Assembly: GCA_047605645.1 (NCBI GenBank)
Contig: JASGFJ010000012.1
Location: forward strand, 1-64,000
Length of the DNA: 64,000 nt
Source: UBA1309 sp047605645
GTDB lineage: Bacteria; Bacteroidota; Bacteroidia; Bacteroidales; Dysgonomonadaceae
Direction: 5' to 3'
A model generated the notes under the pieces. The model searched no databases, was not told the DNA's origin, and worked only from the letters and a program-made list of their open reading frames with translations. The translations under genes were made by a program, and so were the position numbers. Below are positions 14,587 to 23,953 of this stretch, one piece after another (positions within the stretch are counted from its first letter, which is position 1; the number at the start of each line of letters is the position of its first letter).

Positions 14587-16764
14587 ATGAGAAATAGGAA
14601 ACTAAAAAAAAGTCTGTCACGTCTTGTAATTGCAGCCTGTGCCATATCTTTACTTACTTCGTGTTCGGTATGGAAGAGACTTATCGGAAAAAAAGGAGAT
14701 TTGCAAACCAAGAGTTTATATATGCAATTTGATCACCCGCAAATTACTCTTCCCGATGATGGGAAAGGGGGTAATTCGGTCGTTTCTGAACAAGTTACAT
14801 ATAATCATGCGGACAATGAGCTGAGCGAAAAGTATCAACCCATCAAAGGAACGGGTAGGATTACCGACGTTCAACACTTAGGTGAGGTGGTTGTAACTTC
14901 TAAATCCAGATTTACTCCGGAGAGAGATGGTAAAATTAATGTGGATTTTATTATTCGGGTTCCCAAGGCTTTGCTTTCACCCAAATGGCGAATGACTTTG
15001 TCCCCGAAATTATTACATAACGATTCCATTGTCAACTTGCAGGAAATTATTCTGAGTGGAGCTGATTTTGTGCAAGCGCAGAAAAATACTTATTCAGATT
15101 ATGATAAATATCTGAAGTCTATCGTCCCAAAGAGTAAGTATGATAGTGCATTTTTGAACCAAAAAAAAATAGCAAAGGATATAAACCGATACGAAGGGAA
15201 TATCTATGACCGTTATTATGGAAATTGGAACAAGCAGAAGGATTATTTGGAATATTACAATCAATGGAAAAAACGACAAGAGTATTTCACCTATAAAGAA
15301 CGAGTGTTTAAAGCTTATCCCACCTATGCCGAGAAGGCTTACCGTGAACGCTTCAAAAGATTGTTGGATGGCAAAGACTCAACAGGTGTATACGAACAAT
15401 ATAAAGAAAAGTATAAAGCCGATACAAAGGAGCATATTGATCATTGGGAGAAACGGAAACAAAAGGCACTTGAGGAGAGACCGACGAAAGGAATAGAGAA
15501 TCTGGCTTTACAGAATGTTAAAAGTATTACATTCACAAAGCGGGATTCTGTAACGGTGGCTAAGAATAGTTATTTCTGGAAAGATGTTGTCAGAAACGAC
15601 ATCAAAGGCGAAAGACGAGATTCAACGTTCAATGAAATTGTAAAATATCCTTATCAGCACGGGCTGCTGCTGGATACAGTGTTGACAGCTGATAAAGATT
15701 TTGTATTCTTTTATAAACAAAGTTATCGGGTAGTGCCCGGATTGAAAAAAGTGAGAATATACATGGATAGCAAAGTTAATGCGATTGATCAAAGCACGTA
15801 TTATTCGCCAAGTATCGATACTTTGTCTTATTTTATTGCTTCGCTTTCTCAGTTGGTCGATACAACATTGAGCTATAAAGTTCAAAACCTTACAAGGATG
15901 GGAATAAATCAAATTTCGGCGAAGATAAAATATAGCCCGAATGGGGCGTTTAACATAGATTATAAAGACAATAAAGCGGAAGTTGCACAGGTTCTCGATT
16001 TCATTGATGCCCTGAATCAGAATAAAGTATATGCAGTGGATAGCGTCAATATTGAAGTTTCACACTCCTTGGCCGGTGATTACACGAAGAATCAGACATT
16101 GTCCGAAAAAGAAGCCAATTCTTTCAGGGTTTTCCTTGCTCAGAAATTTAATTTTGGGAACGTGAAGATTATATCCGAAGGTATTGGAGAAAACTGGAAT
16201 GGTCTGGTTCGCGAAATTCGTCAGACTAACTCGATTCAAAATAAAGATGAAATTCTGAATGTAATAGCTACTACAACTTATCCAGATAAAACGGAGAATG
16301 AAATTAAAGCAAAATTCAAATCTGATTTTGATATTATCTCTTCTGAAATCTACCCTAGATTAGAGAGAACGACAGTCTTGTTTAATGTTCATCGAACAGA
16401 TATGACAACAGACACTGAAATTCGTAAAGAATTTAAAGGGACAGAATATCAGGAGGGATTAAGGTATCTCCAGGAACGTGAGTATTGGAAAGCTATGCAA
16501 ATTCTTGCAAATTATGGGGATTATAATACTGCCCTTTGTCTTCTTTGTTTGGGGTATAACGCGAAAGCTTACGAACTTCTGAAATCGTTGTCTCAAACAG
16601 GTGATAACGAATATTTGCTTGCGCTTGTTTCCTACCGTCTGCAAAAAGGCGATGAGGCAGCACAGCATTTAAGGGAGTCCATAAAACTGGATCCTGCCAA
16701 AAAATATAGAATAAGTCTTGACGCAGAGGTGAGCGAACTGGCTAAGATTTATAATATCAAATAA
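14587..16764 (+). CDS. Large lipoprotein with OmpA-like and TPR-like segments, function unknown
   Basis: A 725-residue lipoprotein: the signal peptide ends in LLTSC (Cys26). No family with a known function is recognised. Residues about 190-310 are highly charged and rich in Tyr, Lys and Glu, and are probably helical. Residues about 465-545 resemble an OmpA-type domain (SLAGDYTKNQTLSEKEANSFRVF and then IISEGIGENW). The last 100 residues look like tetratricopeptide repeats (EYWKAMQILANYGDYNTALCLL). The gene sits just behind the Wzi-like gene and ahead of a strong terminator, so the two probably form one unit. A scaffold role in the outer membrane or periplasm is a guess from the domain layout. 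Confidence 0.75.
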   Translation: MRNRKLKKSLSRLVIAACAISLLTSCSVWKRLIGKKGDLQTKSLYMQFDHPQITLPDDGKGGNSVVSEQVTYNHADNELSEKYQPIKGTGRITDVQHLGEVVVTSKSRFTPERDGKINVDFIIRVPKALLSPKWRMTLSPKLLHNDSIVNLQEIILSGADFVQAQKNTYSDYDKYLKSIVPKSKYDSAFLNQKKIAKDINRYEGNIYDRYYGNWNKQKDYLEYYNQWKKRQEYFTYKERVFKAYPTYAEKAYRERFKRLLDGKDSTGVYEQYKEKYKADTKEHIDHWEKRKQKALEERPTKGIENLALQNVKSITFTKRDSVTVAKNSYFWKDVVRNDIKGERRDSTFNEIVKYPYQHGLLLDTVLTADKDFVFFYKQSYRVVPGLKKVRIYMDSKVNAIDQSTYYSPSIDTLSYFIASLSQLVDTTLSYKVQNLTRMGINQISAKIKYSPNGAFNIDYKDNKAEVAQVLDFIDALNQNKVYAVDSVNIEVSHSLAGDYTKNQTLSEKEANSFRVFLAQKFNFGNVKIISEGIGENWNGLVREIRQTNSIQNKDEILNVIATTTYPDKTENEIKAKFKSDFDIISSEIYPRLERTTVLFNVHRTDMTTDTEIRKEFKGTEYQEGLRYLQEREYWKAMQILANYGDYNTALCLLCLGYNAKAYELLKSLSQTGDNEYLLALVSYRLQKGDEAAQHLRESIKLDPAKKYRISLDAEVSELAKIYNIK

Positions 16765-16787
16765 ATATTCTGTAAAAGATTATCCTC

Positions 16788-16832
16788 AAAGGGGAAAAGT
16801 CGGATTGTGTTACCGGCTTTTCCCCTTTTTTG
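16788..16832 (+). terminator. Rho-independent terminator after the lipoprotein gene
   Basis: The stem AAAGGGGAAAAGTCGG pairs with CCGGCTTTTCCCCTTT across a 9-base loop, and a run of T follows. It closes the Wzi-like/lipoprotein unit. Confidence 0.92.
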
Positions 16833-16907
16833 TATATATTAATGTCAAAATAAATCCGTCGGTCTGACTTTTTCTTGATTGTCGGATAAACTTACTCTGT
16901 CGGTTTG

Positions 16908-16937
16908 TTGATTAATTAACAACTTTGATTACATTTG
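16908..16937 (+). promoter_or_regulatory. Promoter of the phoH-like gene
   Basis: TACATTTG at 16930-16937 matches TAnnTTTG, and a TTG lies 19 bases upstream (16908-16910), the normal -33 spacing for this phylum. The leader would be about 90 bases. Confidence 0.6.
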
Positions 16938-17032
16938 TCATTGACCATGAATCATAAGTTGGATGTTGAAAATGCATCTTGTTGCATTTTTTATTGATAG
17001 TTCGATAATTATAAATTTAAAATCGAAACACT

Positions 17033-18364
17033 ATGGCAGCCAGTAAGAAAAAAAATTTCGTTTTAGACACGAATGTTGTGTTGCACGATTTTCGTTGCCT
17101 CGAAAATTTTGAAGACAACGATGTGTATATTCCTATTACAGTTCTTGAAGAACTGGACAAGTTCAAAAAAGGGAGTGAGCAAATCAACTACAATGCGCGG
17201 GAATTTCTCCGCCAGCTGGATGCCATCACTGACGACAACCTTTTCACGAAAGGAGCGGAGCTGAATGATGGAAAAGGGCGGCTTTACATTACAGTCACTT
17301 CCAAATATCCCTTAAAAATGGAAGAGACATTTCCCGAACGAATTCCGGATCACCGGATATTAGCATCGGTTATACAGGTCGCGGAAGAGCATCCGAAAAT
17401 GAAAACAATTTTCGTTACGAAGGATATTAATCTGCGGATGAAGGCTCGTTCGTTGGGAATTTTGGCAGAAGATTATATCAATGACAAGGTGCCGACTGTT
17501 TTCTTGTTTGAAAAGCAACATCTTCAAATAGACAATATTGATCCGGAAATTATTGATAAACTACATGCGAGTCCGGAAGGTGTTGATTTTGATGAATTCA
17601 AATTTGAAAATGAAATCCATCCCAATGATTGTCTGGTGTTGAAGAGTTCGAGAAACTCGGTGCTTGTTCGTTATAATCCTTTCAAACAGAAGGTTATAAA
17701 GGTTGAGAAACAAACTTGTTCCGGTATTCAACCTCGTAATGCGGAGCAGACTTTCGCTTTTGAAGTGCTCACCGATCCGGAAATAAAACTGGTGGCTTTA
17801 ACCGGACGTGCGGGAACCGGAAAAACACTGTTGGCTTTGGCTGCTGCACTGAAACAACATGATATATACGATCAGATTCTGTTGGCTCGGCCCATTGTGG
17901 CGCTGGCTAATAAAGATCTTGGGTTTCTCCCCGGCGACGAAAAGCAGAAGATCGCTCCTTATATGCAGCCTTTGTTTGATAATCTGACTGTCATCAAAAA
18001 CCAGTTGACGTATGGCAGTGCCGAATATCGGAATATTGAAGAAATGCAAAAAAACAAACAACTGGAGATTGAAGCGCTGGCTTATATTCGAGGGAGAAGT
18101 TTGTCCGGCACATTTTGTATTGTTGATGAAGCACAGAATTTGACTCCTCACGAAGTGAAAACCATTATTACCCGTGCCGGAGAAGGAACGAAAATGGTTT
18201 TTACCGGCGATTTGCAACAAATTGATTCTCCGTATCTCGATGCACAGTCCAATGGTCTTGCCTATACAATTGATAAAATGATGGGACAAGAATTATTTGC
18301 GCATGTCAATCTGGTGAAAGGGGAGAGAAGTAAGCTTTCTGAACTGGCAAGTAATCTTTTGTAA
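17033..18364 (+). CDS. phoH: PIN-PhoH family RNA-processing ATPase
   Basis: A 443-residue fusion of an N-terminal PIN nuclease domain (VLDTNVVLHDFRCL at residue 10, acidic residues at ITVLEELDKF, and the HRILASVIQ and FVTKDINLR region) and a C-terminal PhoH ATPase (Walker A TGRAGTGKT near residue 262, then RPIVALANKDLGFLPGD and the Walker B CIVDEAQNLT). Such proteins are thought to act as RNA helicase and ribonuclease in RNA quality control or stress. All PIN acidic residues that can be judged are present. The gene has its own promoter and is followed by a 12-base-pair hairpin. It is a single housekeeping gene with no functional tie to its neighbours. Confidence 0.93.
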   Translation: MAASKKKNFVLDTNVVLHDFRCLENFEDNDVYIPITVLEELDKFKKGSEQINYNAREFLRQLDAITDDNLFTKGAELNDGKGRLYITVTSKYPLKMEETFPERIPDHRILASVIQVAEEHPKMKTIFVTKDINLRMKARSLGILAEDYINDKVPTVFLFEKQHLQIDNIDPEIIDKLHASPEGVDFDEFKFENEIHPNDCLVLKSSRNSVLVRYNPFKQKVIKVEKQTCSGIQPRNAEQTFAFEVLTDPEIKLVALTGRAGTGKTLLALAAALKQHDIYDQILLARPIVALANKDLGFLPGDEKQKIAPYMQPLFDNLTVIKNQLTYGSAEYRNIEEMQKNKQLEIEALAYIRGRSLSGTFCIVDEAQNLTPHEVKTIITRAGEGTKMVFTGDLQQIDSPYLDAQSNGLAYTIDKMMGQELFAHVNLVKGERSKLSELASNLL

Positions 18365-18381
18365 TTTGATATAGAAAGCTC

Positions 18382-18417
18382 TATCCGGGATTTGGATATT
18401 TTGTTAAATCCCGGATA
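18382..18417 (+). terminator. Hairpin after the phoH-like gene
   Basis: A perfect 12-base-pair stem (TATCCGGGATTT with AAATCCCGGATA) and a 12-base loop. The T run after it is weak, so it may be a partial terminator or an mRNA-stabilising structure. Confidence 0.55.
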
Positions 18418-18446
18418 AGTTTATTGCCAACATTTTTTTTGAGAGT

Positions 18447-19151
18447 ATGTTTATGTATAAGATTCGTGGAAATTTCAGTAAATGGACGATTGTGCTCCTC
18501 TTTTTGATGCTCCTTCCGGCTTTTGTGAAAGGGCAAACAAAGAAAATTTTGATAGTGCCAATGGCAGATACCTCTTTGGTGACTTGCCGTGTGGGGCTCA
18601 CGGTGTTTTCCAACAAGGCAGATTCTCTTCCTTTGGATCTCGCCTTAGGAAAATTTATAGAAAACAAGCTTGTAAATTATTTAACCGGTACCTATTCTGT
18701 CTCTATTGAATATCCTCCGGCTGAAATTGCAAAGAAGCCTTATGGTGCCTTTGGTAAAACTAAAGAATTTAAAAAATGGCTTGAAGATCACCAGGCTGGG
18801 ACGGATGTTGTTATATTAATTCACAACATAGATATCCGCAATATACTAATGGATGCCCCCATTCCAAATTCCACAAGCGGATTTTATAGCAGAGGACGCT
18901 CTCATGGCGTGTTCACTTCTATCAGCTTTCAGGCTTACACCACCCATAATAACCGGGTGCTGGAGTATTATGAACAAAACAAGGCTTTTGTTAATTTGAA
19001 GGATTTTAAAATGCCCAAGGATAAAGGAGACTTTGACCAGGCATCTTTAGAGGTGATTCGGTCTGAGATGTGCAAATTGCAGGATAACAGAATCAAATAT
19101 TTCCTTTCCAAGACTTATTTAATGCCGGAACTCGACCATCAAACAAATTAG
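18447..19151 (+). CDS. Secreted protein of unknown function
   Basis: A 234-residue protein with an N-terminal signal peptide (WTIVLLFLMLLPAFVKGQ, cleaved near residue 30). No family is recognised. The body begins with a strand KKILIVPMADTSLV, contains DVVILIHNIDIRNILMD and ends in a hydrophilic tail, suggesting a soluble alpha/beta periplasmic domain. The Met two codons downstream (18453) is an equally possible start. It follows the phoH-like gene after a hairpin and precedes the carAB promoter. Nothing in the context hints at a function. Confidence 0.7.
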   Translation: MFMYKIRGNFSKWTIVLLFLMLLPAFVKGQTKKILIVPMADTSLVTCRVGLTVFSNKADSLPLDLALGKFIENKLVNYLTGTYSVSIEYPPAEIAKKPYGAFGKTKEFKKWLEDHQAGTDVVILIHNIDIRNILMDAPIPNSTSGFYSRGRSHGVFTSISFQAYTTHNNRVLEYYEQNKAFVNLKDFKMPKDKGDFDQASLEVIRSEMCKLQDNRIKYFLSKTYLMPELDHQTN

Positions 19152-19500
19152 AAAACCGCACCGGTTGGATGAAATACTGAGTCATAAATTGAGTAATTAT
19201 CAATTTTAGATTGAAAATATTCATTTTATTGCATTTTTATTCATTTATTCCTTCCGGAAATGCAATATTATGAATATTATTTAGCAGGAAAAGTTTCAAA
19301 ATCGAATAAATGTCTTTATCTTTGTATCTCAGATATTCATAAAATAAGAATTGAGTATTTGATGACAAGAAAGCTAAAAAATATGACTTCATAGACACAA
19401 AGGGACAGATACTTTGGTATCAGGTTCCTTTTTTTTTCTATTTTTACGACTTTCATCTTTTGTAGGTAAGTTATTTATCCATATATATTTAAAACAGCAA
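19152..19500 (+). other. Leader region of carAB
   Basis: These 349 bases hold no supported gene. They carry the carA promoter box and a leader of about 170 bases. An open frame continuous with carA from 19414 exists, but its hydrophobic, T-rich start is not like CarA, so it is treated as non-coding. No clear attenuator hairpin or riboswitch was recognised. Confidence 0.5.
19317..19324 (+). promoter_or_regulatory. -7 promoter box for carAB
   Basis: TATCTTTG is an exact TAnnTTTG match upstream of carA. A weak TTTC lies near the expected -33 position. Confidence 0.6.
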
Positions 19501-20583
19501 ATGCAAACAGACAAACCTGTTCAGTTGATTCTTGATGACGGAACGATTTTTGAAGGTAAATCGTTCGGTGCAGAAAAAGCCGTTGGTGGTGAAGTGGTTT
19601 TCAACACGGCCATGGTGGGTTATCCGGAAAGTTTGACTGACCCTTCCTATCTGGGACAGATTCTGACGATTACGTATCCTCTGGTGGGAAATTACGGAGT
19701 TCCGGGAGATTCAAGTACTAACGGTATTTCGGATTTCTATGAATCTGAAAAAATTCAGGTGTCAGGCCTTATCGTTTCTGACTATTCGAAAGATTATTCT
19801 CATTGGAACGCCCAAAAAAGTTTAGGTGACTGGTTGAAGGAAAATAATGTTCCCGGCATTTATGGAATCGATACCCGTGAGTTGACTAAGGTCTTGCGTG
19901 AAAAAGGGTCGATGAAGGGCAAGATTGTTTTTAATAACCCTGATGAGGTTGATTTTGTGGATCCGGACAAAGAAAATCTGGTCGCAAAAGCCAGCTGCAA
20001 TGACGTGATCACATACGGCAAGGGTGAAAAGAAAATCGTTTTGGTAGACTGTGGTGTAAAGCACAATATCATCCGATGCTTGTTGAAACGCAATGTGACC
20101 GTTATTCGGGTGCCTTGGGATTATGATTTCAATCAATTGGAATGGGATGGTCTTTTTATATCTAATGGCCCCGGTAATCCGGATTATTGCGATGCAACTG
20201 TAGGTAATATCCGCAAAGCCATGGAAGGTACTAAACCTATCTGTGGCATCTGTATGGGAAACCAATTGCTGGCAAAAGCCGGAGGAGCATTTACTTATAA
20301 ATTGAAATACGGACATCGTAGTCACAACCAACCGGTGAAAATGGTAGGAACAAACAAATGTTTTATTACTTCTCAGAATCACGGATATGCTGTTGCAAAT
20401 GCATCACTCGGTGCTGACTGGGAGCCTTTGTTTATCAATCTGAATGATGGGACCAACGAAGGAATTCACCACAAAACGAAACCATTCTTCTCTGCACAGT
20501 TCCATCCGGAAGCCATGAGTGGTCCGACGGATACTGATTTTCTTTTCGACATGTTTATGGATTACGTAAACGGGAAGCAATAA
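19501..20583 (+). CDS. carA: Carbamoyl-phosphate synthase small subunit
   Basis: A 360-residue glutaminase subunit that supplies ammonia to CarB for carbamoyl phosphate, used in pyrimidine and arginine synthesis. The N-terminal domain begins LILDDGTIFEGKSFG and includes FNTAMVGYPESLTDPSY. The class I amidotransferase domain has SNGPGNPDYC, the nucleophile in GICMGNQLL and the His-Glu pair in FHPEAMSGP. The residue after Gly in the nucleophile elbow region is Asn where E. coli has His (GHQ); the Cys itself is intact. The start was placed at the ATG before MQTDKPVQL, not at the longer hydrophobic extension. carB follows after 33 bases, in the same unit. Confidence 0.96.
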   Translation: MQTDKPVQLILDDGTIFEGKSFGAEKAVGGEVVFNTAMVGYPESLTDPSYLGQILTITYPLVGNYGVPGDSSTNGISDFYESEKIQVSGLIVSDYSKDYSHWNAQKSLGDWLKENNVPGIYGIDTRELTKVLREKGSMKGKIVFNNPDEVDFVDPDKENLVAKASCNDVITYGKGEKKIVLVDCGVKHNIIRCLLKRNVTVIRVPWDYDFNQLEWDGLFISNGPGNPDYCDATVGNIRKAMEGTKPICGICMGNQLLAKAGGAFTYKLKYGHRSHNQPVKMVGTNKCFITSQNHGYAVANASLGADWEPLFINLNDGTNEGIHHKTKPFFSAQFHPEAMSGPTDTDFLFDMFMDYVNGKQ

Positions 20584-20616
20584 AAAAGATTCACACTCAA
20601 AAGACAATTTATTCAA

Positions 20617-23600
20617 ATGGATAACAACATAAAAAAAGTATTGGTTCTTGGTTCTGGTGCTTTGAAAATCGGAGAGGCCGGAGAGTTTGACTATTCCGGT
20701 TCGCAAGCTTTGAAAGCATTGAAAGAAGAAGGTATTGAGACCGTACTTATCAACCCGAATATCGCCACGGTGCAGACTTCGGAAGGAAGTGCAGACAAAA
20801 TTTACTTCCTGCCCATCACTCCTTACTTTGTTGAAAAAGTTATTAAGAAAGAGAATCCTGATGGTATCTTGCTCGCTTTCGGTGGACAAACAGCGCTGAA
20901 CTGCGGTGTTAAACTGTATGAAAGTGGTATTCTGGAAAAATACAATTTACGTGTGCTGGGAACGCCGGTACAGGCCATTATTGATACTGAAGACCGGGAA
21001 CTCTTTGTAAAGAAGCTGGACGAAATTGATGTGAAAACCATCAAAAGTATCGCTGTCGGCTCATTGGAAGATGCTGTGGATGCAGCTAAAGAGTTAGGCT
21101 ATCCGATTATTGTCCGTGCGGCTTATGCCTTGGGCGGGTTGGGTTCCGGATTCTGCGATAATGAACAGGAACTTCGCGTACTGGCCGAAAAGGCATTGGC
21201 ATTCTCTCCGCAGCTGTTGGTCGAGAAATCGCTGAAAGGCTGGAAAGAGGTCGAGTATGAAGTGGTACGCGACCGTTACGACAACTGTATGACGGTGTGT
21301 AACATGGAAAACTTCGACCCGTTGGGAATTCATACGGGAGAAAGTATTGTCGTGGCTCCATCGCAGACCTTAACCAACAGCGAATATCACAAGCTGCGTG
21401 AATTATCTATCCGTATTGTAAAGCATATCGGAATCGTTGGCGAATGTAATGTACAGTACGCTTTCGACCCTCATTCGGAAGATTACCGTGTGATTGAAGT
21501 TAATGCACGTTTGAGTCGTTCTTCTGCACTGGCATCCAAAGCAACCGGATATCCATTGGCATTTGTTGCTGCAAAATTGGGATTAGGCTACGGACTTTTC
21601 GAACTGAAAAATAATGTAACAAAATCTACTTGTGCTTTCTTCGAACCGGCATTGGATTATGTGGTGGTGAAGATTCCTCGTTGGGATTTAGGTAAATTCC
21701 ATGGTGTTTCAAAAGAGATTGGTTCGAGCATGAAATCTGTCGGTGAAATCATGTCCATCGGACGTTCTTTCGAAGAAGCTATTCAGAAGGGATTACGGAT
21801 GATCAATGTCGGGATGCACGGATTTGTAGGCAATAAGGAAATTGCGATTGACAATCTGGATGAAGCTCTTAAGAATCCGACCGATAAACGTGTCTTCTGT
21901 ATTGAAAAAGCGCTGAAGGAAGGGTATTCCATTGACAAGATTCACGATCTGACAAAGATTGACAAATGGTTTCTTCAGAAATTAGAATATATCTATAAAT
22001 GCTCGAAAGAGCTTGAATTGATTGATGACATCAATTCTATTCCGGTGGAACTCCTTCGTTCTGCAAAGAAAATGGGTTTCTCTGACTTTCAGATTGCGAA
22101 AATTGTGACCAAAGATACCAATATGATCGAACGCAGTTCGCAGGAGGTACGTCGCAAAAGGAAACAAAACGGGATTGTCCCGGTGGTGAAGCAGATAGAC
22201 ACATTAGCCGCAGAATATCCGGCACAAACCAATTATCTGTATCTGACATACAACGGCTCAGCCAATGATGTGAAATATCTTGGTGACCATCGTTCGGTGA
22301 TTGTTCTTGGTTCGGGAGCCTACCGTATCGGTTCTTCCGTAGAGTTTGACTGGTGTTCGGTGAATGCCCTTCAGGCGATTCAGCGGGAAGGTTGGCGCTC
22401 GGTCATGATTAACTACAATCCCGAGACTGTATCTACCGACTATGATATGTGTGACCGGTTGTATTTCGATGAGCTTTCATTCGAACGCGTGATGGATATC
22501 ATTGAACTGGAAAATCCTCATGGCGTGATTCTGTCGGTGGGAGGACAAATTCCAAACAACTTAGCTACTCGTCTGGATGCAGAAAAAGTGAATATACTCG
22601 GAACATCGGCGCAAAATATTGACAGCGCGGAGAACCGGCATAAATTCTCTAGCATGATGGACCGCATCGGTGTGGATCAGCCTCGCTGGAAAGAGTTGAC
22701 TTCGCTCGACGACATCAAAGGTTTCGTCGATGAAGTCGGTTATCCTGTTCTCGTGCGTCCGTCTTATGTTCTTTCCGGTGCGGCCATGAATGTTTGCTCC
22801 AACGATGAAGAACTGGAAAACTTCCTGAGACTGGCAGCGGATGTTTCTAAACAATATCCGGTGGTGGTAACGGAGTTTATCGAAAACGCCAAAGAGGTGG
22901 AAATAGATGCTGTAGCCGATCACGGCGAAATTATTGTCTATGCCATTTCCGAGCATGTTGAGTTTGCCGGTGTGCATTCGGGTGATGCGACCATTCAATT
23001 CCCTGCACAGCGACTGTATATCGAAACGGTAAGACGCATCAAAAAAATTGCGCGTCAGATTGCAAAGGAACTCAATATTTCGGGTCCTTTCAATATTCAA
23101 TTCTTGGCGAAAGATAACGATATCAAGGTAATTGAATGTAATCTGCGTGCATCGCGTTCATTCCCCTTTGTTTCGAAAGTACTGAAACTTAACTTTATCG
23201 ATATCGCGACAAAGATTATGTTGGGCAAGAAGGTAGAAAAGCCAAGTAAAAACGATTTTGACTTGGATTATGTCGGAATAAAGGCATCACAATTCTCCTT
23301 CTCCCGCTTGCAAAAAGCGGATCCGATTCTGGGCGTAGATATGGCTTCAACAGGAGAAGTGGGCTGTATCGGCTCTACTTTCCACGATGCTATGCTGAAA
23401 TCTATGCTCTCGGTAGGGCAACGGATTCCGGAGAAGAAAGTTTTATTCTCAACAGGGCCCGCCAAATCGAAGGTCGGTTTGCTCGAGGCAGCACATTTGC
23501 TGAATAAAAACGGATATACAATTTATGCAACCGGAGGTTCTCAGAAGTTTCTTGTTGATAATGGAATTCCTGCTGTTCAGGTATTCTGGCCTAATGAACA

Positions 23601-23835
23601 GCAAAAACCGAATGCAATGGAAATGATCCAGAACAAAGAAGTGGAGTTGGTTGTGAATATTCCCAAGAACTTCACGGCCGGAGAACTGGATAATGGCTAT
23701 AAAATCCGTCGTGCTGCCATTGATTTCAATATTCCTTTACTCACGAATTATCGTCTTGCCTCTGCATTTATTCAATCATTCTGTCAATTAGATGTGGATG
23801 ACATTGAAATTAAGGCATGGAACGAATACGAATAA
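20617..23835 (+). CDS. carB: Carbamoyl-phosphate synthase large subunit
   Basis: A 1072-residue synthetase of full length. The two homologous ATP-grasp halves are both visible: the first starts KVLVLGSGALKIGEAGEFDYSG and contains EVEYEVVRD, and the second starts VIVLGSGAYRIGSSVEFDW with EVEIDAVAD. The C-terminal MGS-like allosteric domain has GPAKSKVGLLEAAHLL and IYATGGSQKFL. One half phosphorylates bicarbonate, the other carbamate, with ammonia channelled from CarA. The first-half loop reads FCDNEQELR, where the E. coli equivalent differs, but the catalytic core looks whole. It is co-transcribed with carA and ends at a strong hairpin. Confidence 0.97.
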   Translation: MDNNIKKVLVLGSGALKIGEAGEFDYSGSQALKALKEEGIETVLINPNIATVQTSEGSADKIYFLPITPYFVEKVIKKENPDGILLAFGGQTALNCGVKLYESGILEKYNLRVLGTPVQAIIDTEDRELFVKKLDEIDVKTIKSIAVGSLEDAVDAAKELGYPIIVRAAYALGGLGSGFCDNEQELRVLAEKALAFSPQLLVEKSLKGWKEVEYEVVRDRYDNCMTVCNMENFDPLGIHTGESIVVAPSQTLTNSEYHKLRELSIRIVKHIGIVGECNVQYAFDPHSEDYRVIEVNARLSRSSALASKATGYPLAFVAAKLGLGYGLFELKNNVTKSTCAFFEPALDYVVVKIPRWDLGKFHGVSKEIGSSMKSVGEIMSIGRSFEEAIQKGLRMINVGMHGFVGNKEIAIDNLDEALKNPTDKRVFCIEKALKEGYSIDKIHDLTKIDKWFLQKLEYIYKCSKELELIDDINSIPVELLRSAKKMGFSDFQIAKIVTKDTNMIERSSQEVRRKRKQNGIVPVVKQIDTLAAEYPAQTNYLYLTYNGSANDVKYLGDHRSVIVLGSGAYRIGSSVEFDWCSVNALQAIQREGWRSVMINYNPETVSTDYDMCDRLYFDELSFERVMDIIELENPHGVILSVGGQIPNNLATRLDAEKVNILGTSAQNIDSAENRHKFSSMMDRIGVDQPRWKELTSLDDIKGFVDEVGYPVLVRPSYVLSGAAMNVCSNDEELENFLRLAADVSKQYPVVVTEFIENAKEVEIDAVADHGEIIVYAISEHVEFAGVHSGDATIQFPAQRLYIETVRRIKKIARQIAKELNISGPFNIQFLAKDNDIKVIECNLRASRSFPFVSKVLKLNFIDIATKIMLGKKVEKPSKNDFDLDYVGIKASQFSFSRLQKADPILGVDMASTGEVGCIGSTFHDAMLKSMLSVGQRIPEKKVLFSTGPAKSKVGLLEAAHLLNKNGYTIYATGGSQKFLVDNGIPAVQVFWPNEQQKPNAMEMIQNKEVELVVNIPKNFTAGELDNGYKIRRAAIDFNIPLLTNYRLASAFIQSFCQLDVDDIEIKAWNEYE

Positions 23836-23849
23836 GTGATTCGTAAATA

Positions 23850-23902
23850 AAACTGAAAAACGGGGCTGTTTCTTTTTAGAAGCAGCTCCGTTTTTCAGTT
23901 TA
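23850..23902. terminator. Bidirectional terminator between carB and the fimbrillin-like gene
   Basis: A long imperfect stem (AAACTGAAAAACGGgGCTG with CAGCtCCGTTTTTCAGTTT) with A- and T-rich flanks lies between two convergent genes, so it can serve both strands. Confidence 0.85.
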
Positions 23903-23953
23903 GGTTCAACCTTATACCTCTTTTTTAGGACGGTATAATTCTCTTATGATGAC

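Noticed and set aside
19414..19500. N-terminal extension of CarA
   Set aside because: The extra 29 residues are hydrophobic and unlike CarA; the family start matches the ATG at 19501.
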